Shown here: one piece after another, positions 1 through 5,357 of the stretch
Numbering within the stretch: the first letter of the stretch is position 1
How the letters are laid out: each line of letters opens with the position of its first letter
From: Desulfobacterales bacterium
GTDB taxonomy: Bacteria; Desulfobacterota; Desulfobacteria; Desulfobacterales; JAFDCJ01
Length of the DNA: 5,357 bases
Direction: 5' to 3'
Assembly (NCBI GenBank): GCA_029932495.1
Contig: JAOZPY010000219.1
Span: 1 to 5,357 of the forward strand
Notes under the pieces: model-generated
Told to the model about the DNA's origin: nothing
Database searches by the model: none
The model's input: only the letters and a program-made list of their open reading frames with translations
Position numbers and translations under genes: made by a program

Positions 1-311
1 ACCTTGATGGTGATGGCGGTATAGTTTTGACCGAAATCGCCGGTAAACGGTGAGATGGTAGCAATGGTGCCGCTGACACTGGAAATGACACAGGCCGGGT
101 CATCGGCATACAGGCTTATTTTCTGACCGATTTTGACCGTATCACCGACTTTGAACGCCATCGGTGGGTTGGGGGCCTCATCTTCAGGCTTGGGATGAAA
201 AAGGGTTGCCGTTTTGGAAGCCACCACTGTTTCAGGCTCGGCCATGCGGGCCGGAAGCAGGTCATATTCAATTCGAGGTTTTGCCAAACCGAAGAAAGAT
301 TTTTTCAACAT
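1..311 (-). CDS. rnfC: RnfC-like electron transport complex subunit C, N-terminal fragment (3' end outside window)
   Basis: Only the first 103 residues are present; the gene continues past position 1. RnfC is the peripheral Rnf subunit that carries the NADH/FMN site and two [4Fe-4S] clusters on the cytoplasmic face. The visible part shows the barrel-sandwich (biotinyl-lipoyl-like) domain of RnfC: KVGDTVKIGQKI at residues 54-65, SSVSGTI at 77-83, then a G-x-x-Y-T-A-I-T-I strand. The extreme N-terminus (MLKKSFFGLAKPRIEY) lacks the usual GGxHPPExK motif of RnfC, so this is a divergent version. The ATG at 309-311 is preceded by AAAGG with 7-nt spacing, which supports this start. The gene lies 71 bp downstream of the cytochrome gene on the same strand, and the RnfB fusion further upstream supports the assignment. 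The flavin, NADH and ferredoxin domains are outside the window, so another SLBB-type subunit is not excluded. Confidence 0.72.
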   Translation of the reverse strand, partial: MLKKSFFGLAKPRIEYDLLPARMAEPETVVASKTATLFHPKPEDEAPNPPMAFKVGDTVKIGQKISLYADDPACVISSVSGTIATISPFTGDFGQNYTAITIK

Positions 312-382
312 ATTTTAACCTTTGCAGATCCGCATGATTTATCGGCGCCCGTAAACAGCGGTAGAATGATTGTTTTGCCAGA

Positions 383-820
383 TCACATGACGTGGCACTG
401 GGAGCACTCCACCGGACCGGCTCCAAAATCCTTATGGCAGCCAATGCATTGCGCATGATAGGCATCGCCCGTATTGGGAACTTCCGCATCTTCTATCTCA
501 TCGGCCTCATGACAATCCAGGCAGGTCGGGTTGACTTTCTGGCCGGCCGGCGGCGGGGCATGGCAGTCCGAACAGGCCAGCATGGTTTCTTCGTCGCTTT
601 CCCCGGGATGGTGGTGACAGTCAAGACAGTCGACGCCAAAACCTGTTTCCGAGCCATGGGTTTTGTGATCGAATAAAACCTTGCCGGCGGTTACCGAATA
701 CATGATACGGATGGGTTCTTCAGGGGCTTTGAGCGGAAAAGCCGCATAACTTACAGCCCCCACCACCAGCAGACAAATTGCCAGAACGTATGCCAGCTTC
801 AACTCTTTTTTTGAGAACAT
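383..820 (-). CDS. Membrane-targeted pentahaem class III (cytochrome c3/c7-like) cytochrome c
   Basis: This 145-residue protein probably moves electrons on the periplasmic side of the membrane, between the Rnf complex and a soluble cytochrome pool. Residues 1-27 form a Sec signal or an uncleaved anchor: KK and K residues, a hydrophobic core at about 10-26, and a possible SYA cleavage site at 24-26. Five CxxCH haem motifs begin at C65, C83, C100, C125 and C139. FDHKTH (H52, H55) and the HHH after the first haem motif (H69-H71) are typical of cytochrome c3. Classical c3 has four haems; the third motif here appears to be the extra one. There are exactly ten histidines: five in CxxCH motifs and five others (H52, H55, H70, H71, H122), enough for bis-His ligation of every haem. 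The start at 818-820 has a weak GGATAAG upstream. Its place between rnfB and rnfC suggests an Rnf partner, comparable to the multihaem cytochrome of Desulfovibrio rnf loci, which is a different and larger protein. Confidence 0.9.
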   Translation of the reverse strand: MFSKKELKLAYVLAICLLVVGAVSYAAFPLKAPEEPIRIMYSVTAGKVLFDHKTHGSETGFGVDCLDCHHHPGESDEETMLACSDCHAPPPAGQKVNPTCLDCHEADEIEDAEVPNTGDAYHAQCIGCHKDFGAGPVECSQCHVM

Positions 821-845
821 GTCTTATCCGAGCTCCAAACCAGAA

Positions 846-860
846 TCCACAATTTGTGGA
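846..860. promoter_or_regulatory. Perfect 15-bp palindrome upstream of the cytochrome gene (possible operator)
   Basis: TCCACAATTTGTGGA is a perfect inverted repeat: two 7-bp arms around one central T. It ends 25 nt before the cytochrome start codon, where a repressor or activator dimer could bind. It does not match the CRP/FNR half-sites I know, and no convincing -35/-10 pair is visible beside it; the best -10-like string on the minus strand is TATTAA at 883-888, which is weak. A regulatory role is inference from symmetry and position only. Confidence 0.35.
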
Positions 861-915
861 CGGGCAATAGATGGAAATTGTTTTAATAGCGGCGCTTTTG
901 GCCATGGTTCGACTA

Positions 916-1065
916 TCATAATGCCCGTCGGCTTTCAAGCAAATTTTGCGCCCGGGGCAATTCTTCCACCCGGGCGGCCATAACTGCCCGCATGCCTGCA
1001 GCGATGCCGCAGGTTCCCATGTGGCTGCCGAACTTGACGGTTTCGTAAAAAATCGATTTAGCCTG
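916..1065 (-). pseudogene. Remnant of a [2Fe-2S] thioredoxin-like ferredoxin domain
   Basis: Directly after the TAA stop of the RnfB fusion, the same reading frame stays open for 49 codons up to TGA at 916-918, immediately followed by TAG. It contains VKFGSHMGTCGIAAGMRAVM followed by AARVEEL. This resembles the opening strand, loop and helix of the thioredoxin-like [2Fe-2S] domain found in NuoE/HndA-type proteins and at the N-terminus of NuoF/HndC-type subunits. The rest of the domain, including the second cysteine pair, is missing, and I did not find it in the other frames down to 821. The internal ATG at 1018-1020 has no Shine-Dalgarno sequence. I read it as a truncated relic of a redox subunit or domain that once followed the fusion. 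A translated 34-residue peptide is possible but less likely. Chance similarity cannot be excluded by eye. Confidence 0.42.
949..976. repeat. GC-rich inverted repeat (8-bp stem, 12-nt loop)
   Basis: CGCCCGGG at 949-956 and CCCGGGCG at 969-976 are exact reverse complements separated by 12 nt. In the direction of transcription the hairpin is followed by CAAAATTTG rather than a run of T, so it is a poor intrinsic terminator. It could slow or stabilise transcript ends between the rnfB fusion and the cytochrome gene. It lies inside the ferredoxin-domain remnant, so it may have no function. Confidence 0.35.
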
Positions 1066-3192
1066 TTAGTCTATCTTTGGATGTCCCTGCAAATCCGGCA
1101 GGGATGATATTTTTCCCAGTTGTGAAGTAGCGTCCGGGTCGTAGCAGGTCAAACAGCACGAAAGGCAGCGGTTGCTTTCCCCCAGCGCGGCTTCTTCGGT
1201 CAGTGCATGGTCCACCTCGACAAACGAATGAATGCGTTCGGCTACCGGCAGTTCGGGCATGGGCGCCCGCCGGCTCTTGACAACCCCCGGTACCTGGTCA
1301 AACAGGGTCTCGGCGATCCGGTTTTTGCCCAGCAGTTCCAGGGGATCGGCCTTGACCGGTTGCTGCATAACATACTGGTGGATGGAGCGGGCGGCGCGCC
1401 GTCCCCCTCCAATGGCTTCGACCACCAGGCTCGGCCCGGTAGCCGCATCTCCGGCGGCAAAAAGATACGGAATACTACTTTGCAGCGTCTTTTCATTGAC
1501 GTCAATGGTGTTCCAGCGGGTGATTTTCAACTCCAGGAGGCGGTCGGCGGTTTTTTCAGCAAAAGAGACATCCGGGGACTGTCCGATGGCGGTGATCACC
1601 ATATCGGTTTCAATCAGAGTTTCCGATCCCTCAATGGGGACCGGCCTGCGTCGGCCGCTGGCATCGGGCTCTCCCAGTTCCATTTTCAGGGATTCCAGGT
1701 GAGTGACCTGGCCGTTTTCATCCCCCCTGACACGCACCGGGGCGGCCAGAAAAAGAAACTTGGCCCCTTCGGCTTCAGCGGCTTCGATTTCCACCGGATT
1801 GGCCGGCATTTCATTGCGGGTTCGGCGATAAACAATTGTCACCTCTTCGGCTCCCAGCCGGATTAAATTTCGGGTGCAGTCAATGGCGGTGTTGCCGCCG
1901 CCGATGATTACCGCTTTTTTGCCAATGGGCAGTTGTTCACCACCGGCCAGCCGGGACAGAAAATCAATGCCCGTGTAGCAGCCTTGCAGATTTTCCCCTT
2001 CCACCCGCAGGGTTGAATCCTTCCAGGCGCCAATGCCCAGAAAAACAGCATCGTATCCCTGGCTGATCAGGGAGTTGAGATCAAAATCAATGCCAAAGCG
2101 GGTTTGCGTGTGGGTCTCGATGCCCAGGTTCAGGATACCCTCGATTTCCCAGTCCAGCACCTTTTTGGGCAGCCGGTATTCGGGGATACCATAACGCAGC
2201 ATGCCGCCTAGTTCTGGCATCGCCTCGTAGATCGTGGGCTCATGGCCCAATCGGCGCAGGAAAAAAGCGCAGGTCAACCCGGCCGGACCGCCGCCGACCA
2301 CGGCCACCCGCTTGTGAGTCTCGGGGGCCACTGAAACCGGTAGACGCTTGCCTGAATTCATTTCATAATCGGCGGCAAATCGTTTCAGTTGGTTGATGGA
2401 CACCGGGTCGTCTTCGATACCACGCCGGCAGTTGGTTTCACATGGATGGGGGCATACCCGCCCACAGGCCAGCAGCAACGGGTTGCGTTCGCGGATCGTC
2501 ATCACCGCACCCTCATAATCGCCGTCGCGAATCTGGGCAATATATTGAGGAATATCAATTTCAGCCGGACAGGTCTGGCGGCAGGGGGCCAGCCGGTCAT
2601 TATACTGGTTGAAATGCAGGATGCGCTGTGACGGGGTGCTGACCTGCATAATGCCCTTGGGGCAGACCTCTTCGCAGACACCGCATCCAACACACCGGTC
2701 CCGGTCCACCACCGGGTAACCCAGTGGTCCCATTTTCAGGGCATTGAACTGGCAGGCACGCACGCAGTCTCCCAGCCCCAGACAGCCCACACTGCAGCTG
2801 CGTTGGCCGCCGAGCAGGGCGGCTTCCGCCCGGCAGGTGTTCACGCCCAGGTACAGGTATTTGTTGGCGGCACGTTGGCCGCCGGTGCAGGTGTTAAAGG
2901 ACTTGATCGGTTCGGCCAGACCGGCTTCGATACCCATGACCGCGGCGACCATTTGTGCGGATTCCATCCCCCCCACCATGCACACACTGGGGGGTGCCTG
3001 GCCGGCCACCACGGCGACTGCGGCCGCAGAACATCCGGCATAACCGCATCCTCCACAGTTAGCGCCGGCCAGACAGGCTTCTACTTCGGCAATCCGCGGA
3101 TCTTCATAAACGTAAAAAATCCTGGAAGCAGCTCCCAGGACGATACCGCAGATTGCACCCAATCCCAGCATGAAAAGGGTACCCTCGACCAT
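1066..3192 (-). CDS. rnfB: RnfB fused to a GltD/NfnB-type FAD-NAD(P)H oxidoreductase
   Basis: The 708-residue protein joins two complete modules; ordinary RnfB is far shorter, at roughly 200-300 residues. RnfB half: an N-terminal membrane helix (about 4-28); a [4Fe-4S] domain with NCGGCGYAGC (C46, C49, C54) and C71; C102 and C120; then two ferredoxin motifs, C133/C137/C143/C147 and C167/C170/C173/C177. GltD half from about 195: an Fe-S N-domain with C204, C208, C243, C247, C251 and C255; the FAD motif GGGPAG at 300-305; the NAD(P)H motif GGGNTA at 431-436 with YRR at 455-457, a pattern usual in NADPH-using GltD relatives; and the second FAD motif AAGDAATGP at 579-587. A C-terminal CLSCCLTC (676-683) ends the fold. 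RnfB passes electrons from ferredoxin into the membrane complex; the added module should exchange them with NAD(P)H through FAD. The start at 3190-3192 has a strong AAGGAG site, and there is no sign of a frameshift. The cytochrome and rnfC genes follow on the same strand. The exact electron route is inference. Confidence 0.93.
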   Translation of the reverse strand: MVEGTLFMLGLGAICGIVLGAASRIFYVYEDPRIAEVEACLAGANCGGCGYAGCSAAAVAVVAGQAPPSVCMVGGMESAQMVAAVMGIEAGLAEPIKSFNTCTGGQRAANKYLYLGVNTCRAEAALLGGQRSCSVGCLGLGDCVRACQFNALKMGPLGYPVVDRDRCVGCGVCEEVCPKGIMQVSTPSQRILHFNQYNDRLAPCRQTCPAEIDIPQYIAQIRDGDYEGAVMTIRERNPLLLACGRVCPHPCETNCRRGIEDDPVSINQLKRFAADYEMNSGKRLPVSVAPETHKRVAVVGGGPAGLTCAFFLRRLGHEPTIYEAMPELGGMLRYGIPEYRLPKKVLDWEIEGILNLGIETHTQTRFGIDFDLNSLISQGYDAVFLGIGAWKDSTLRVEGENLQGCYTGIDFLSRLAGGEQLPIGKKAVIIGGGNTAIDCTRNLIRLGAEEVTIVYRRTRNEMPANPVEIEAAEAEGAKFLFLAAPVRVRGDENGQVTHLESLKMELGEPDASGRRRPVPIEGSETLIETDMVITAIGQSPDVSFAEKTADRLLELKITRWNTIDVNEKTLQSSIPYLFAAGDAATGPSLVVEAIGGGRRAARSIHQYVMQQPVKADPLELLGKNRIAETLFDQVPGVVKSRRAPMPELPVAERIHSFVEVDHALTEEAALGESNRCLSCCLTCYDPDATSQLGKISSLPDLQGHPKID

Positions 3193-3197
3193 GACAA

Positions 3198-3203
3198 CTC
3201 CTT
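3198..3203 (-). promoter_or_regulatory. Strong Shine-Dalgarno site for the RnfB fusion
   Basis: AAGGAG lies 5 nt before the ATG at 3190-3192. It is the best ribosome binding site in the window and fixes the start of the fusion directly before the membrane helix. Confidence 0.8.
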
Positions 3204-3224
3204 GGCAGTGTTCAGATCAGATGC

Positions 3225-3318
3225 GTTTTCGGTCCGGTTTTCGGCATCGCTCAAGCCATGTCCGCAGCTGCAACATCAGCTACCAGAACATAGCACATAG
3301 CACTTTCAATCTATTATA
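3225..3318 (-). promoter_or_regulatory. Possible promoter and leader of the rnf transcription unit
   Basis: On the minus strand a perfect TATAAT box lies at 3313-3318, just after the radical SAM stop codon. It would give a leader of roughly 115 nt before the rnfB start. No good -35 box is seen at 17-nt spacing (AAAAAT at 3336-3341), so the promoter would need an activator or may be fortuitous. The leader holds a tandem copy of ACATAGC (3288-3301, plus strand), a small AGCTG/CAGCT inverted repeat (3266-3281), and two copies of GTTTTCGG with a 12-bp period (3225-3232 and 3237-3244). Near-helical spacing of the last pair would suit a regulator contacting one face of the DNA. No known riboswitch fold was recognised. 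Confidence 0.35.
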
Positions 3319-3341
3319 TCAAGGCTGGGTGTGGGATTTTT

Positions 3342-5057
3342 TCACTGACTGTTATTGTTGCAGATCCCGCAGGCGTGACAGGTCTCAACCCGGCACGCCG
3401 GGGTGATCAGCCCGTTTAAAGCCCGCTGGTATTCCTGCCATAGAAAGGACTTGCGCACCCCGTGGTCGATAAAATCCCAGGGAAACTTTTCATCGGCTTT
3501 GCGTTGCCGCAGGGCATAGAAATTCGGGTTTGTCGGCACTGTTTTGAGGGTCTGGGCCCAGTTGCCGCGGTTGGCATGGGCCCGGGAGAGAATATCAGCG
3601 ACTTTGCGGTCGCCGCGTGAAAATATGGCCTGGATGTGGGCCCAGCGGACAATGTCCGCATTGACCCGGACATTGGGGACTTTTTTTAAGCCGGTTTTAA
3701 TTTTTTTGATTTTTTGTTTCAATATCGAAATTTCATCCATGGCGGCCCACTGAAAGGGGGTCGCCGGCTTGGGGACGAAGCAGTTGAGGCTGACGGTGAT
3801 ACGACCGATGCGACCCCGGGTCCGGCTGGAGGTCAAAAAACAATGCTTTATTTTTTTGCACAGCGCAACAATGGCCTCCACGTCGGCCTCGGTTTCCGTG
3901 GGCAGGCCGACCATAAAATAGAGCTTCAGGTTGGGAATTCCATTTTCGACCAGGGCGCTGGCAGCCCCCAGGATGTCGTTTTCCGAAATTCCCTTGTTGA
4001 TTACCTTGCGCATGCGTTCAGATCCGACTTCCGGCGCAATGGTAACGGTTTTGACCCGACTTTGCTTCAACGCCGAGAGCAATTCCGGCGTTAGTCGGTC
4101 CGCGCGCAGGGAACTGAAAGAGATACGGGTTTTCCCGTCAGTGAAGCGGGCGCACAGATTTTCAATGTCCGGTAAATCAGACACTGCTGCACCCACCAGG
4201 CCGATGCGGTCACTTATCCGGACTCCGCGGGCAATGGCCTTTTCAAGCTGGGTGATCGATCGGAATCTAGGCGGACGGTAAATGAAGCCGGCGCTGCAGA
4301 AGCGGCAGCCGTGCAGACAGCCCCGGCTGACTTCGACCAGAAACGAGCGACCAAAGGAGGTGTTGGGGGTTACAACGGAACTGCAGGTGGATACCGCGTC
4401 GATTTGTGGCAGATAGGCGCGCTTGATGGTGGCCGGTACATCTTCGAGCGGCTCAAAACTTGCGAGGGTCCCGTCAGCGTGGTAGCGTGGCTGAAGAAAG
4501 GCGGGCACGTAGGCTCCGGCAACGTTGCGCGCGATGTGCTTTAAAAGGTTGTTTTTGTTGTCGCCGGGCGCAAAGATCTCTAAAAATCCGGGCAGGATGC
4601 TTTCGGCTTCACCAAGCAGAAAGCAGTCGATAAAAGCCGCCAGTGGTTCCGGGTTTAAAATACAGGCGACGCCGCCGGCGATTACCAACGGGTAACGGGA
4701 ACCGCGGTCGTTTGAACGCGGTGGGATCCCGGCCTGGTCCAAAATGGCCAGCAAATTCGGATAATCATTTTCAAAAGAAATGGAAAAGGCGATCAAATCC
4801 GCATCAGCCAACGGGCTGGCAGACTCCACGCTGACCGGTACCCCGGAAACATCGGGCAAAAAGAACCGCTCACAGACAACATGCTCGGTACGGTTGAACT
4901 GCTGGTAGAGCGTCTGAAATCCGAGACTGGACATCCCTACGTGATAGCTGTTGGGATAGACCAGTGCCACACGGACCCTGCCACGCCGGGATTTGCGGAT
5001 GGTTCCGACCTCGGCTTCCAGAATCTTTTGACCGCTTTTGATGAATTTAGCTGCCAT
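3342..5057 (-). CDS. B12-binding-type radical SAM protein of the TIGR03960 kind
   Basis: This 571-residue protein should bind a [4Fe-4S] cluster and S-adenosylmethionine to start radical chemistry; the substrate is not known to me. Residues about 27-160 resemble the cobalamin-binding-like Rossmann domain of this family (ALVYPNSYHVGMSSLG at 31-46, AGGVACILNPEPLAAFID at 127-144, then LLGEAE), but no clear DxHxxG cobalamin motif is present. The radical SAM core starts with SRGCLHGCRFC at 244-254 (C247, C251, C254, the CxxxCxxC signature), followed by YRPPR and later a GLPTETE segment at 384-390. The C-terminus carries C555, C560, C563 and C566, which could hold a second metal site. An in-frame TAA lies three codons upstream of the ATG at 5055-5057, so this is the first possible start; AAGG sits 4 nt before it. 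It follows ftsZ by 120 bp on the same strand. The DUF2344 (TIGR03936) partner often fused or adjacent in other bacteria is not in this window. Confidence 0.88.
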   Translation of the reverse strand: MAAKFIKSGQKILEAEVGTIRKSRRGRVRVALVYPNSYHVGMSSLGFQTLYQQFNRTEHVVCERFFLPDVSGVPVSVESASPLADADLIAFSISFENDYPNLLAILDQAGIPPRSNDRGSRYPLVIAGGVACILNPEPLAAFIDCFLLGEAESILPGFLEIFAPGDNKNNLLKHIARNVAGAYVPAFLQPRYHADGTLASFEPLEDVPATIKRAYLPQIDAVSTCSSVVTPNTSFGRSFLVEVSRGCLHGCRFCSAGFIYRPPRFRSITQLEKAIARGVRISDRIGLVGAAVSDLPDIENLCARFTDGKTRISFSSLRADRLTPELLSALKQSRVKTVTIAPEVGSERMRKVINKGISENDILGAASALVENGIPNLKLYFMVGLPTETEADVEAIVALCKKIKHCFLTSSRTRGRIGRITVSLNCFVPKPATPFQWAAMDEISILKQKIKKIKTGLKKVPNVRVNADIVRWAHIQAIFSRGDRKVADILSRAHANRGNWAQTLKTVPTNPNFYALRQRKADEKFPWDFIDHGVRKSFLWQEYQRALNGLITPACRVETCHACGICNNNSQ

Positions 5058-5123
5058 GGGACCTTAAACGAGCGAAAGTCGAGGTTTATCCACCTTTGGC
5101 GAGGCGTCCCGGCTTCAAGGCGT

Positions 5124-5162
5124 CCAGGGGCGAAGCTGTAATCATTTACCTCGAGTCCCTGG
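5124..5162. repeat. Imperfect hairpin between ftsZ and the radical SAM gene
   Basis: CCAGGG (5124-5129) pairs with CCCTGG (5157-5162). Inside it, CGA (5131-5133) can pair with TCG (5151-5153), and GTAA (5138-5141) with TTAC (5146-5149) around a 4-nt loop. The nested stems are broken by bulges, and no T run follows on the minus strand, so it is not a clear intrinsic terminator. It may be an RNA processing or stability element after ftsZ. Two copies of AGGCGTCC (5102-5109 and 5118-5125) lie next to it. Confidence 0.35.
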
Positions 5163-5177
5163 CAACGCATGGCGGCC

Positions 5178-5357
5178 CTAATCAGCCTTTCTTCTCAGAA
5201 ACGTGGGCACGTCCAGGTCGCGTTCATCCATGATTACGTTACTGGTTCCCCGGTAGACGGCCCCGGAGGATTCCCCCACCGCCTTTTTGTGGCGAATAAA
5301 CGTCGGTTCGTCGTAATCGACGATTTTTTCCAGATCCTCCGGCGTGATGTCGCGAAT
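5178..5357 (-). CDS. ftsZ: Cell division protein FtsZ, C-terminal 59 residues (5' end outside window)
   Basis: FtsZ is the tubulin-like GTPase that forms the cytokinetic ring. Only the tail is in the window. It ends in DLDVPTFLRRKAD, the conserved C-terminal peptide with which FtsZ binds membrane tethers such as FtsA and other partners. The preceding polar, charged stretch fits the disordered C-terminal linker. The GTPase domain is beyond position 5357. The stop is TAG at 5178-5180. ftsZ usually ends the division and cell-wall (dcw) cluster, so the window probably begins where that cluster ends. The short fragment is recognised only by this terminal motif, but the motif is very characteristic. 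Confidence 0.9.
   Translation of the reverse strand: MRDITPEDLEKIVDYDEPTFIRHKKAVGESSGAVYRGTSNVIMDERDLDVPTFLRRKAD

Noticed and set aside
845..853. DnaA-box-like AATCCACAA within the palindrome
   Set aside because: It differs from TTATCCACA at two of nine positions, stands alone, and has no AT-rich region or origin genes nearby.
720..938. Minus-strand frame starting at TTG that overlaps the cytochrome N-terminus
   Set aside because: It overlaps the cytochrome signal-peptide region in another frame, has no ribosome binding site I trust, and shows no family features.
949..976. GC-rich inverted repeat as a rho-independent terminator after the RnfB fusion
   Set aside because: No T run follows the stem on the minus strand, so it was kept only as an inverted repeat.
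1207..1866. Long open frame on the plus strand (219 codons) opposite the RnfB fusion
   Set aside because: It lies fully antisense to a well-recognised gene, has no family motif, and is explained by the high GC third-position bias of the real frame.
2803..3300. Plus-strand open frame (165 codons) opposite the RnfB part
   Set aside because: Antisense to the cysteine-rich RnfB coding sequence; composition rich in G, H and A is a shadow of that sequence, and no motif is recognised.
4937..5170. Minus-strand frame of 77 codons spanning the ftsZ-radical SAM gap
   Set aside because: It overlaps the start of the radical SAM gene in a different frame and has no recognisable motif. The gap sequence is better explained as a non-coding hairpin region.

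Overview
The window looks like chromosomal DNA from a sulfate-reducing-type Desulfobacterota (Desulfobacterales-like) bacterium. This is inferred from gene content: an Rnf electron-transport locus that carries a class III (cytochrome c3-like) multihaem cytochrome, next to ftsZ and a TIGR03960-type radical SAM gene. All recognisable genes lie on the minus strand, so transcription runs from high to low coordinates. I see no tRNA, rRNA, CRISPR array or insertion sequence.

In transcription order the window holds: the 3' end of ftsZ (5178-5357); a 120-bp gap with an imperfect hairpin; a 571-residue radical SAM protein (3342-5057); a 149-bp gap with a TATAAT box and short direct repeats, probably the start of the Rnf transcription unit; a 708-residue fusion of a complete RnfB to a complete GltD/NfnB-type FAD-NAD(P)H oxidoreductase (1066-3192); a 245-bp gap with a short remnant of a [2Fe-2S] thioredoxin-like domain and a perfect 15-bp palindrome; a small membrane-targeted pentahaem cytochrome c (383-820); and the N-terminal part of a divergent RnfC (1-311), which runs off the window.

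The Rnf part is the most interesting. In standard Rnf complexes, RnfB takes electrons from ferredoxin and RnfC handles NAD(H). Here RnfB is covalently joined to a flavoprotein module with its own FAD site, NAD(P)H site and Fe-S cysteines. A five-haem cytochrome is encoded between rnfB and rnfC. Together this suggests an Rnf variant wired to the NAD(P)H pool, the ferredoxin pool and a periplasmic cytochrome pool. That wiring is inference; the domain content and gene order are read directly from the sequence. I cannot tell without a database search how widespread or how well described this arrangement is.
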